A stretch of DNA of 27,704 nucleotides from Erysipelotrichaceae bacterium. Its GTDB lineage: Bacteria > Bacillota_I > Bacilli_A > Erysipelotrichales > Erysipelotrichaceae. The first letter of the stretch is position 1, and each line of letters opens with the position of its first letter. Shown here piece after piece: positions 7,199 to 14,529 of this stretch. The translations under genes were made by a program, and so were the position numbers. Under the pieces are notes generated by a model. That model ran no database searches and was not told where the DNA came from. It worked only from the letters and a program-made list of their open reading frames with translations. The stretch spans positions 1 through 27,704 of the forward strand of contig DOUE01000018.1 in assembly GCA_003520745.1 (NCBI GenBank), in the 5' to 3' direction.

Positions 7199-7924
7199 TC
7201 ATTCTTCTTCCGCGGTCAAGAGGTTGAAAATCTCCTCCACGTCTTGGTTTTGGATCACTCTTTCCACGTCGCTCATTTCGCTGAACACGGTCGCACAGTT
7301 GGAAAGGATGTTGATGTGGTCTTCACCGATCCCGGCCAAACCGAGAACGAGATGGACCTTCTCGCCATGCCAATCGATCGCCTGGGGGTAGACTTTGATG
7401 ACGATGCCCGAGTGTTTGATGAATTTCTTATATTCATATTCCCCGTGCGGGATCGCCAAGGTATTGCCCATGAAAACCGACAATGAATGATCTCTCTCCA
7501 TCATCCCTTGGATATACTCCGGTGTAACATACCCTCCGTCCACCAACATTTTCCCGACGGAAAGGATGGCTTCATCGCTGGTTTCCACGGGACAATTGAC
7601 GAGGATGTTTTCTTTACGGAGAACGTTGAGTTTATTCTGCTGCATGTTTTGCATGATTTCTACCACCTTGTTGTAATTTTCGCGATTCATGAAATCGCTG
7701 AGCGAAATGATCAGCGTTTTGGGATATCTCTTCTTGAGAATATGGGCGAAATTCTCATGGGAGACGATGATGTCCGCCACGATGCCTTCGTTGTCGATCG
7801 ATGCGTTTTTGACTTCCGCGTCGATCTTGTATTCAATCAGTTTGCGGCGAAGCATGCTTGCGCCCAAGGCGCTGGATCCCATACCCGCATCGCAAACGAA
7901 GACAAGCCGATATTTTTTCTTCAT
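7199..7924 (-). CDS. mtlF: PTS mannitol IIB-IIA fusion protein (MtlF with an extra IIB domain)
   Basis: A 241-residue cytoplasmic phosphocarrier. Residues 1-95 form a mannitol-type IIB domain with the phosphocysteine Cys11 in CDAGMGSS. Residues about 100-241 form the IIA domain with phosphohistidine His160 in AIPHGEYE. It accepts phosphate from HPr and passes it to the mannitol transporter. Ordinary MtlF has only IIA (about 145 residues), and MtlA in this window already carries IIB, so IIB is present twice. The start at 7924 is chosen because it overlaps the mtlR stop as ATGA and has AAGGAGG upstream inside mtlR; an alternative in-frame start at 7948 would add eight residues encoded within that ribosome site. 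Confidence 0.88.
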   Translation of the reverse strand: MKKKYRLVFVCDAGMGSSALGASMLRRKLIEYKIDAEVKNASIDNEGIVADIIVSHENFAHILKKRYPKTLIISLSDFMNRENYNKVVEIMQNMQQNKLNVLRKENILVNCPVETSDEAILSVGKMLVDGGYVTPEYIQGMMERDHSLSVFMGNTLAIPHGEYEYKKFIKHSGIVIKVYPQAIDWHGEKVHLVLGLAGIGEDHINILSNCATVFSEMSDVERVIQNQDVEEIFNLLTAEEE

Positions 7925-10059
7925 TCGCCCGCGACCTCCTTCAGCCATTCATCCAATCCCGGCTTAAGCAAGGCTTCGATGGATTCACGTAATCGGGCGG
8001 ATTCTTCCCGATGGATCGCAAAGAGAAAGGAGGGGTCTTCCAGAAGTCCGGCACTGATCCGACTCATGAGTTCCTGGATGATCGGATTGACATTCACCGG
8101 GACCAAGAGGACGACGATGGTCTTCATTCCATTCATTTCCGGATCTTGGAACGACGAAGCGTTGCTACGGAAGACCATGCAGATCGGAGATCCGACACCG
8201 GCGGTTTTCGCATGCAGAAGGATGACCTGTTCCTCTTCGAGGTGGATCGATCCCATTTTTTCCCGCTGACGCAAATCGTCGACGATCAACTTCCCGGATT
8301 TTTTATCTTTCCCGATGCGATACCCGATGGTCGAAAAGATCTTCGTCATCGGAATCGTCGGGTCGAGTACGACGATGTCGATATTCTCAAGCAGATGCTT
8401 TACACTCACCGCGATGTCTTCCATTTGATCCAGGACGACCCCCATGCGGGCATGGGCTTGCCCTTCTGTCTGGATCATCGTCGAGCGGGAGAGACGGCCG
8501 ACTTCGACCTTCAGATTCTCCACATCCGTATCGCTCAACAGCGGGTTCACCATCAGTACGGGCAAATGGTCGGATTCGATCGGCATGGTCGAAACCAACA
8601 GATCGTATTTCTCAGGGTTCATCGATCGGACATCGACTTGTGAGCGCGGTTCGACTTTGACTTCGTCCTGGAAGATGCGTTTGATTTTCGAGGCGAGCAG
8701 GCTGGAGATGCCGATGCCCGAGGCACATACCACCGCCAAGCGTACCGTACGACGTTGTTCGTGCGGATTGCGACGTTCCATCGCCGCCCCGAAATGGATC
8801 GCCAGAAATCCGATCTCGTCTTCATTGATGACCAAGCCATACTCCGAACTGATCTTCAACACGGCTTGGGATGTCAGGGAATAGACTTGGGCATATTGCG
8901 TCTGGATCTGCTTGAGCAAGGGATTGCGTATTTCCATTTTGAATTTGATACGTGTCAAGGCCGGACGCAGATGCGTCGTCAAGCCGGAGATCAGCAATTC
9001 ATCTTGTTTGATATGCAAACCTGAAATCATTTCGAAGGCTTCCACCAATCGATAGACCAGGCGTGTCACTTCATAGGCGCTGACCAATTCTTCCTCTGTC
9101 GCTTCTGGAACGGACGTATCCACGTTGAGAAGCCGCGCTCCTTTGAGATGCATCGTGATGTACGCGATCTCTTCCTGAGGGAAGGTCATGTCGAATTCGT
9201 CTTCGATATAAGCCGCCAAATCCTTGGCTTTCGTGTAATAGGGGTCTTCCTGGATTTGTTGGAGCAGACTTGGATTCATCTTGATTTCGTCGTTGTTCTG
9301 CATCCGCTCAAGCGCGATCGTGATATGCAGAATCAGTCCGATGTATGAACTCTGGGCCAAACGATGGACCCAGATCGAATCGTTCTCTTTCAAGATGTTG
9401 ATGACTTTCCAAAGGATTTCCTTGTTGACGAGTTGCAGGATACTGTCGGGTCCCTGGTTTCTGAAGTAGTCTTCCACCTGCCATGGACGATCGTCGCGCT
9501 CCAGCATTCTCTTTAAAGGTTCTTCACCCATGTGTTTATGGATGTAATCGGTGATCGCTTTACGGAAGTTCTCTTCCGTTCCGACCAGATTCATCGGACT
9601 CCCGGGACGACGTGTGAACTGTAGGTCATAGCTCGAAAGAATCTGTTCGATCGCTTTCAAGTCGTTGCTGATTGTCGCTTCGGAAACATCGAACTTACGG
9701 CTATATACCACGAATTTCTGTAGATTCTTATTTTTGAGGAGTTCCGTCAGCAGATAGGCTTGCCGCTCTTCCTTCAAGATGAGCGAGTTCTGCATCCCCG
9801 CCTGTAGCAGTAAGCTTTTGAAATGGATCTTCTCGTCTTTCTCCCCTTCCATCTTCACGCCATACCCGGTTTTGGATTGGATGTGGACGCGGTAGGGGCG
9901 CAGGATTTCATTGATGTCTTTCATCTCGCGGAAGAGTGTGCGTTTGCTTGTCTTGCAGGAATCGGCAAGTTTCGCGACCGTCACGAAATCGTCGTTGTCC
10001 GCCAACAATACCAAACACTGGATCAACCGCGGGCTAAGAATCGCAAGTCGTTGGGTCAT
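7921..10059 (-). CDS. mtlR: PRD-containing transcriptional activator of mannitol genes
   Basis: A 712-residue BglG/MtlR-type activator. Order of domains: two N-terminal helix-turn-helix segments (about 1-60 and 85-145), PRD1 with His245 and His304, PRD2 with His363 and His422, a galactitol-type IIB-like domain with Cys445 in VVCASGIG, and a C-terminal IIA-like domain with His616 in VILLHAKTAGV. These are the residues through which HPr and PTS components set activity in the family. It should activate mtlA and its own operon when mannitol flows through the PTS. The start at 10059 follows GGAGGTG. It overlaps the next gene by 4 bases. Full length; all regulatory residues appear present. Confidence 0.93.
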   Translation of the reverse strand: MTQRLAILSPRLIQCLVLLADNDDFVTVAKLADSCKTSKRTLFREMKDINEILRPYRVHIQSKTGYGVKMEGEKDEKIHFKSLLLQAGMQNSLILKEERQAYLLTELLKNKNLQKFVVYSRKFDVSEATISNDLKAIEQILSSYDLQFTRRPGSPMNLVGTEENFRKAITDYIHKHMGEEPLKRMLERDDRPWQVEDYFRNQGPDSILQLVNKEILWKVINILKENDSIWVHRLAQSSYIGLILHITIALERMQNNDEIKMNPSLLQQIQEDPYYTKAKDLAAYIEDEFDMTFPQEEIAYITMHLKGARLLNVDTSVPEATEEELVSAYEVTRLVYRLVEAFEMISGLHIKQDELLISGLTTHLRPALTRIKFKMEIRNPLLKQIQTQYAQVYSLTSQAVLKISSEYGLVINEDEIGFLAIHFGAAMERRNPHEQRRTVRLAVVCASGIGISSLLASKIKRIFQDEVKVEPRSQVDVRSMNPEKYDLLVSTMPIESDHLPVLMVNPLLSDTDVENLKVEVGRLSRSTMIQTEGQAHARMGVVLDQMEDIAVSVKHLLENIDIVVLDPTIPMTKIFSTIGYRIGKDKKSGKLIVDDLRQREKMGSIHLEEEQVILLHAKTAGVGSPICMVFRSNASSFQDPEMNGMKTIVVLLVPVNVNPIIQELMSRISAGLLEDPSFLFAIHREESARLRESIEALLKPGLDEWLKEVAGE

Positions 10060-10079
10060 GTCGCACCTCCGTCATCTTC

Positions 10080-10085
10080 ATTATA
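10080..10085 (-). promoter_or_regulatory. -10 box of the mtlR-IIBA-mtlD promoter
   Basis: Perfect TATAAT on the minus strand, 21 bases upstream of the mtlR ATG. At a 17-base spacing the -35 position (10103-10108) reads ATTCAA, a poor match, which fits a promoter that needs an activator such as MtlR bound just upstream. Confidence 0.6.
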
Positions 10086-10090
10086 GAGGG

Positions 10091-10104
10091 TTGGTGCCAA
10101 AATT
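10091..10104. repeat. Direct repeat copy 1, TTGGTGCCAAAATT
   Basis: A 14-base repeat whose core TTGG-TG-CCAA is itself a dyad. This copy lies in the spacer of the mtlR promoter. An identical copy is at 10140-10153, 49 bases away. It may be a regulator site; the protein is unknown. Confidence 0.55.
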
Positions 10105-10107
10105 GAA

Positions 10108-10137
10108 TAGTGACATGATTTAATTGTGCGCTCACAT
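10108..10137. promoter_or_regulatory. Candidate MtlR site upstream of mtlR
   Basis: TAGTGACA at 10108-10115 and GCTCACAT at 10130-10137, separated by 14 bases. The same pair of octamers occurs upstream of mtlA at 11643-11670, separated by 12 bases. On the minus strand it lies directly upstream of the promoter -35 position. It is the best candidate for the MtlR activator site because it is shared by both mtl promoters. Confidence 0.45.
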
Positions 10138-10139
10138 CA

Positions 10140-10153
10140 TTGGTGCCAAAATT
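10140..10153. repeat. Direct repeat copy 2, TTGGTGCCAAAATT
   Basis: The second identical copy of the 14-base repeat, between the mtlA terminator and the candidate MtlR site. Together the two copies bracket the candidate MtlR site. Confidence 0.55.
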
Positions 10154-10157
10154 TAAG

Positions 10158-10179
10158 AAAGGGGCATTGCTGCCCCTTT
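10158..10179 (-). terminator. Intrinsic terminator of mtlA
   Basis: AAAGGGGCA at 10158-10166 pairs with TGCCCCTTT at 10171-10179 with a 4-base loop. On the minus strand it follows the mtlA stop by a few bases and is followed by TTTCTTAAATTTT. It separates mtlA from the mtlR operon. Confidence 0.85.
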
Positions 10180-10183
10180 TGGA

Positions 10184-11524
10184 TTATTTCAGTAAACGTT
10201 GAACCAACGTATCGTATTCCGGGGCTCCGACGAAATTCGTGATGGTTACGACTTCAACGTTCGGATGGTCCTGACGGGTACGTGCCGCCAAGGATTCGTG
10301 GGTGACGATCAGATTGGCATCGTTGGGTACGTCTTCAACCGAAGCATGGACGACTTCGATGTCCAAACCGGCGGCTTTGATTTTCTTGCGAAGGGTGGAA
10401 GCGCCCATGGCGGACGAACCCATGCCGGCATCGCAAGCGAAGACGATCTTCTTGATGGAAACTTGACGCAAGCCCTTCATTTCTTTGACTGCGCCTTTGG
10501 CTTCTTCCAAATCGCTGCTCTTGTTGGTGAACTTCAAGACAACGGCGGCAACGAGGAACGAGACGACGGCGGCGGTCAGAATGCCTGCCCAAACCGGGAG
10601 TAAACCACCTTTAGGAGCCATGGCGGATAATGCGAAGATGGATCCAGGTGAAGGAGCGGCGACAAGGCCGGCACCCAAGAAGACGAAGGTGAGGACACCG
10701 GTGAAACCGCCGGCGATGACAGCAAGCAACAGAACGGGATTCATCAAAACGTACGGGAAGTAGATTTCATGGATTCCACCCAAGAAGTGGATGATGATCG
10801 CTCCCGGAGCGGATTCTTTCGCTAAACCTTTACCGAATACCCAGCAAGCGGCCAGAAGTCCAAGTCCCGGACCCGGATTGGTTTCCAGAAGGAAGAAGAT
10901 GGATTTGCCGGCATCGGCGGCTTCGGCGACACCTAGGGGTGTCAAGACACCGTGGTTGATGGCGTTATTCAAGAACAAGATTTTAGCAGGTTCGATGAAG
11001 ATCGAAGCGATCGGTAGTAAACCGGCTTTAACGATCGTATCGACACCGGCACCCAATGCATCGGAAACGGTCTGAACGATCGGACCGACGCCAACCAAAC
11101 CGATGAGCGCGAACGCTGCGGCAAGGATACCGGCGGTGAAGTTGTTGACCAGCATTTCGAATCCGGTCGGAATCTTTCCATCCAACACTTCATCGATTTT
11201 CTTCATGACCCATGCGGTCGCAGGACCCATGATCATCCCGCCTAAGAACATCGGGATCGTCGTACCGACGATGACACCCATGGTCGCTGCCGCACCGACG
11301 ACTCCGCCGCGTACGCCATGAACCAGTTTACCACCGGTATAACCGATCAATAACGGCAACATGTAGACAATCATCGGACCGACGAGGGCACTTAACTTTT
11401 CGTTAGGCATCCAACCGGTAGGGATGAACAAGGCAGTGATCAATCCCCAAGCGATGAACGCGCCGATGTTGGGCATGACCATACCGCTGAGGAAGCGGCC
11501 AAAACGTTGAATCTTTTCTCTCAT
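10184..11524 (-). CDS. mtlA: PTS mannitol transporter subunit IICB
   Basis: A 446-residue membrane protein. Residues about 1-335 are the IIC channel domain with many hydrophobic segments and the conserved GGIHEIYFPY at about 249-258 (substrate-site Glu). A short linker leads to a IIB domain (about 356-446) with phosphocysteine Cys364 in FACDAGMGSSAMGAS. It imports mannitol and phosphorylates it to mannitol 1-phosphate. The IIA domain of the longer MtlA form is absent and is supplied by the separate IIB-IIA protein. GGGAGG precedes the ATG. It has its own promoter and terminator, upstream of the mtlR operon on the same strand. Confidence 0.95.
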   Translation of the reverse strand: MREKIQRFGRFLSGMVMPNIGAFIAWGLITALFIPTGWMPNEKLSALVGPMIVYMLPLLIGYTGGKLVHGVRGGVVGAAATMGVIVGTTIPMFLGGMIMGPATAWVMKKIDEVLDGKIPTGFEMLVNNFTAGILAAAFALIGLVGVGPIVQTVSDALGAGVDTIVKAGLLPIASIFIEPAKILFLNNAINHGVLTPLGVAEAADAGKSIFFLLETNPGPGLGLLAACWVFGKGLAKESAPGAIIIHFLGGIHEIYFPYVLMNPVLLLAVIAGGFTGVLTFVFLGAGLVAAPSPGSIFALSAMAPKGGLLPVWAGILTAAVVSFLVAAVVLKFTNKSSDLEEAKGAVKEMKGLRQVSIKKIVFACDAGMGSSAMGASTLRKKIKAAGLDIEVVHASVEDVPNDANLIVTHESLAARTRQDHPNVEVVTITNFVGAPEYDTLVQRLLK

Positions 11525-11581
11525 TTTAAACCTCCCTTTGGTTTCTCGAGAATTTCGGATTTCTCCGCTCTTCTTGATTTC

Positions 11582-11610
11582 AGTATAGGATAGGGGTTAC
11601 ATTCAATCAA
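11582..11610 (-). promoter_or_regulatory. Promoter of mtlA
   Basis: On the minus strand, TTGATT (11605-11610 on plus as AATCAA), a 17-base spacer, and TATACT (11582-11587 on plus as AGTATA). It lies about 58 bases upstream of the mtlA start codon. Confidence 0.65.
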
Positions 11611-11642
11611 TCAATTGAAAAACAGGCTTGTCGCTGAAGAAC

Positions 11643-11670
11643 TAGTGACAAAACTGAGGGCTGCTCACAT
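11643..11670. promoter_or_regulatory. Candidate MtlR site upstream of mtlA
   Basis: TAGTGACA at 11643-11650 and GCTCACAT at 11663-11670. The same octamers are found upstream of mtlR at 10108-10137. It lies about 30 bases upstream of the -35 box of mtlA, as expected for an activator. On the minus strand TTTTGTCAC resembles half of the MtlR consensus known from Bacillus and Geobacillus (TTGNCACA). Confidence 0.4.
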
Positions 11671-11756
11671 ATTATACACGGAAATGATGGCACGAGACGT
11701 GTTGAACCCTTTTGACCTTTTTGTGTTAAAATGATACGGGAAAAGCGAGGAATATC

Positions 11757-12338
11757 ATGTTAAGACAAATGATCAGGATTGATGAAGACTTATGTAACGG
11801 ATGCGGGAAGTGTGTCAAAAGCTGCGCCGAGGGGGCGATCGAGATGGTCGACCACAAGGCGAAAGTAGTGCGCGAGGACTATTGCGACGGATTAGGCGCC
11901 TGTCTTCCGGTCTGCCCCGTCGATGCGATTTCCTTTGAAATGCGTGAAGCCCTCCCGTTCGTCGACCCGCATGCCCCGGCTCTAAAAACCAATTGGCCGC
12001 TTCAGATCCAATTGTCCGCCCTGACTTCACCCGCTTATGACCAAGCGCAACTATTGATCGCAGCGGATTGTACGGCGTTTGCCTCCCCGTCGATCTATAC
12101 CGGTCTATCCGCCGGTCGCGTCGTCTTGATCGGATGTCCGAAGCTGGACCGTGTCAGCTACGCTTCACGCCTAGGGGCGATCCTGAAAGCGAACACGATT
12201 CTGGATGTGACGGTGCTACGTATGGATGTCCCGTGCTGCGGCGGCATGAGCGCCGCGGTCGCAGAAGCGATCGAACTCTCCGGCAAAGATCTTCCGTTGA
12301 CGGTCCATGTCTTGCATCGCGACGGAACGATAAAATAA
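11757..12338 (+). CDS. Ferredoxin-like 4Fe-4S protein with C-terminal CPKLD/CCGG domain
   Basis: A 193-residue cytoplasmic iron-sulfur protein. The N-terminal cluster site is complete (Cys13, 16, 19, 23 in CNGCGKCVKSC). The second site reads CDGLGACLPVCP, with Cys43, 49 and 53 but Leu at the position of the second Cys. The C-terminal part has GCPKLD and VPCCGGM, giving further Cys residues. The arrangement WPLQIQL...LLIAADC...GCPKLD...CCGG matches a known but poorly characterised family of anaerobe ferredoxin-like proteins. AGCGAGGA precedes the ATG. It is a single gene between mtlA and the convergent ATPase gene; TTGACC at 11712 is a possible -35 but no good -10 stands at the right distance. 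The electron partner is not evident. Confidence 0.8.
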   Translation: MLRQMIRIDEDLCNGCGKCVKSCAEGAIEMVDHKAKVVREDYCDGLGACLPVCPVDAISFEMREALPFVDPHAPALKTNWPLQIQLSALTSPAYDQAQLLIAADCTAFASPSIYTGLSAGRVVLIGCPKLDRVSYASRLGAILKANTILDVTVLRMDVPCCGGMSAAVAEAIELSGKDLPLTVHVLHRDGTIK

Positions 12339-12357
12339 CCCCCGAAAAACAGGGGTT
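12337..12357. terminator. Stem-loop terminator between ferredoxin and ATPase genes
   Basis: AACCCC at 12337-12342 pairs with GGGGTT at 12352-12357. The plus side lacks a T-run, but on the minus strand TTATTTTAT follows, so it may serve mainly the ATPase operon, whose last stop lies about 95 bases away. Confidence 0.55.
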
Positions 12358-12452
12358 CGATTCATGCGTTTGGACTTTTATCCATTCATAGAGATGATTC
12401 GTTACTTCAATGTAAACCCGAAGGATCGCGCAAGCCATCCTTTTTTGTCCAA

Positions 12453-14282
12453 TCACTTCTTACGCAGGATCCTAAGGGCATTCAGGATGACCGCCAACAC
12501 ACTCGCTTCATGGACAAGCATCCCGGTATCCATGTGCACTTTTCCTAAAAGGACGCCGAAGATCAGGAAGAACACGGTACCGATCGAAATCACGATGTTC
12601 TGTTTCAACACCTTCGATGTGAATCGGGCGATCCGCATCGCGGTCGCCACGCTTTCGACCTTCTCACCCAGGATCACGATGTCTGCGGTCTTCATCGCGA
12701 CTTCGCTGGCATCGCTCGACATGGCGATCCCCGCATCGCTTTCATTGAGTGCTAGCGTATCGTTGATCCCGTCGCCGACCATGGCGACCTTCTTTCGCTT
12801 CTTAAGTTTTAAAATGATGTCCGCCTTTTCCTGGGGAAGGATGTCCGCATGGATCCTGTCGATCCCTAGCGGACCTAAAGTCTGACTGGCGCTTGCGGCA
12901 CTGTCGCCGGTGATCACATGGATTTCCTGTACCCCCAGCTTACGTAATGAAACCAAAGTTTCCTGGGTATCATCTCTCAAGGTGTCGCTGAGGATCAAGT
13001 AACCAAGCAATTTCCCATTCAACAAGACGAAGACACAGGTGGGATAGGTTTGGGTCAAGGTCGAATAGGAATCCAGCTGTTCAATCGGGAATTCCGTTTC
13101 GTTTTGTTTCGCCAAGCGGAGGTTCCCGACGATGATCTTACCGAAATCCCCGACCGCAACGACCCCATACCCCGCAAGAACATCAAGATTCGATGCAATG
13201 TTTGAAGGTTTGATTCCCATTTCTTCCGCCTTGGCGAGAATCGCCTTGGCAAGGGCATGGCTGGATCCGTGTTCGGCGATGCTCGCGTAGTTTAAGATGG
13301 ATGATTCATCCCCTTCGACGGGATGAATCATCGAAACCTTCGGTTTCCCGATGGTGAGCGTACCGGTCTTATCGAAGGCGATCACGTTGATTTTCGCCAG
13401 TTTCTCGATCGATTCCCCGCCTTTTACCAGGATCCCGTGTTTGGCCATCGTACCGATCCCCGCCACGATTGCGACCGGGATGGAAATCACCATGGCTCCG
13501 GGACAAGCGATCACCAACAAGGTCAACGCCAACCGGATGTCTCTTGAGATCAAATAGGTGACGATCGCAAGGACGACCACCGATGGGGTGTACCAACCTG
13601 CGAACTTTTCGATGACCCGTTGGGTTTGCGCCTTCTTGTCCTGTGCTTCTTCCAACCGTTTGAGGATGTTTCCGAAAACGGTCGATTCACCGACCCGCTT
13701 GGTCATGATTTCGGCGTAACCGTTTTGAAGGATCGTGGAGGCATAGACACTGTCCCCGATCGTTTTTTCCGACGGCATCGATTCCCCGGTAATCTGCGAC
13801 TGGTCGATGGTGGCCGACCCATGGACGATGGTTCCGTCGACCGGGATACGCTGTCCGGTACGGACTTCCACGATGTCCCCTTCGACAAGGGTAAGGATGT
13901 CGACGGTTTCACGTCGACCGTCACGAAGGACGACGGCGCTGGATGGAGCAAGTTTAATCAGACTCTCCATCGCGGAGCGGGTTTTACGGATCGTACGGGA
14001 TTCCAGGAACGCTCCGAAAAGAAAGAGGAACGAGACGATCGCGGCTTCCGAAAATTCACCCAGAAACAGAGCGCCGACAACGGCGATCGTGACCAGCAGT
14101 TCGATCGACGCCATACCAAACCGAAGGGCGCCCACGGCTTTCCTTCCGATCGGTAGCAGGGCGATCAGCGAGGCGATCGCTAGGGAACCATCGCGTAATG
14201 ACGTCATTCCCATCGCATCCAATAGCAATGCGGAGCCAAGCAATAGACCGGATACAACCATCGGAATGTCTTGTTTTTTCAT
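12453..14282 (-). CDS. P1B-type heavy-metal-translocating ATPase with variant motifs
   Basis: A 609-residue membrane ATPase. Visible: TGES at 165-168, the M4-type metal motif CPG at 260-262, DKTGT with phosphorylated Asp304, TGD at 458-460 and GDGIND at 503-508. Variants: the usual CPC/SPC is CPG; the SEHP motif is SSHA (His342 kept, Pro replaced by Ala); and GDGxNDxPAL reads GDGINDTLAL. The last membrane segment has HEASVLAVILNALR, similar to the HEGST type. There is no N-terminal HMA domain; a separate HMA protein is encoded just upstream. Metal specificity cannot be set from this mixed pattern. AAAGGAG precedes the ATG. It is the third gene of the DUF438-HMA-ATPase operon. Confidence 0.87.
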   Translation of the reverse strand: MKKQDIPMVVSGLLLGSALLLDAMGMTSLRDGSLAIASLIALLPIGRKAVGALRFGMASIELLVTIAVVGALFLGEFSEAAIVSFLFLFGAFLESRTIRKTRSAMESLIKLAPSSAVVLRDGRRETVDILTLVEGDIVEVRTGQRIPVDGTIVHGSATIDQSQITGESMPSEKTIGDSVYASTILQNGYAEIMTKRVGESTVFGNILKRLEEAQDKKAQTQRVIEKFAGWYTPSVVVLAIVTYLISRDIRLALTLLVIACPGAMVISIPVAIVAGIGTMAKHGILVKGGESIEKLAKINVIAFDKTGTLTIGKPKVSMIHPVEGDESSILNYASIAEHGSSHALAKAILAKAEEMGIKPSNIASNLDVLAGYGVVAVGDFGKIIVGNLRLAKQNETEFPIEQLDSYSTLTQTYPTCVFVLLNGKLLGYLILSDTLRDDTQETLVSLRKLGVQEIHVITGDSAASASQTLGPLGIDRIHADILPQEKADIILKLKKRKKVAMVGDGINDTLALNESDAGIAMSSDASEVAMKTADIVILGEKVESVATAMRIARFTSKVLKQNIVISIGTVFFLIFGVLLGKVHMDTGMLVHEASVLAVILNALRILRKK

Positions 14283-14309
14283 CTCTTTCTCCTTTAAAAA
14301 AGAAAGCGG

Positions 14310-14528
14310 TTAGGCTTTCTTCGATTCTAGAACCCGATATCCCAAACGGTGGATGCGATCGATCAAGACCGTCACATCGACCGTGTCTTCGAAGGCGACG
14401 TTCACTTTACTCGAAGTGAACGAGACTTCCGCGCTTTCAACCCCGTCGACTTTCAAGAGGACGGTTTCGATTTTCTTCGCACACGTCGGACAAGATAAAG
14501 GATTCAGTTGGAACACTCGTTTTTGCAT
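14310..14528 (-). CDS. Stand-alone HMA-domain metal-binding protein
   Basis: A 72-residue single HMA domain of the CopZ type, with the metal-binding motif CPTC in LSCPTCAKKIE (residues 13-16) and a beta-alpha-beta pattern through VDGVESAEVSF and KVNVAFED. It binds a soft metal ion through the two Cys residues and probably delivers it to, or regulates, the ATPase encoded 27 bases downstream, which lacks its own HMA domain. GGAG precedes the ATG, which lies one base after the stop of the hemerythrin protein gene. The metal is not visible; copper(I) or zinc is typical of the family. Confidence 0.85.
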   Translation of the reverse strand: MQKRVFQLNPLSCPTCAKKIETVLLKVDGVESAEVSFTSSKVNVAFEDTVDVTVLIDRIHRLGYRVLESKKA

Positions 14529-14529
14529 G

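Noticed and set aside
10118..10137. lac-operator or CRP-like site (ATTGTGCGCTCACAT) upstream of mtlR
   Set aside because: The spacing between TGTG and CACA is four bases, not the eight of a CRP site, and the dyad is imperfect; treated as part of the shared mtl element instead.
12364..12885. 173-codon plus-strand frame opposite the ATPase gene
   Set aside because: It is antisense to the conserved 3' end of the P1B ATPase, has no ribosome site and its translation has no recognisable pattern.
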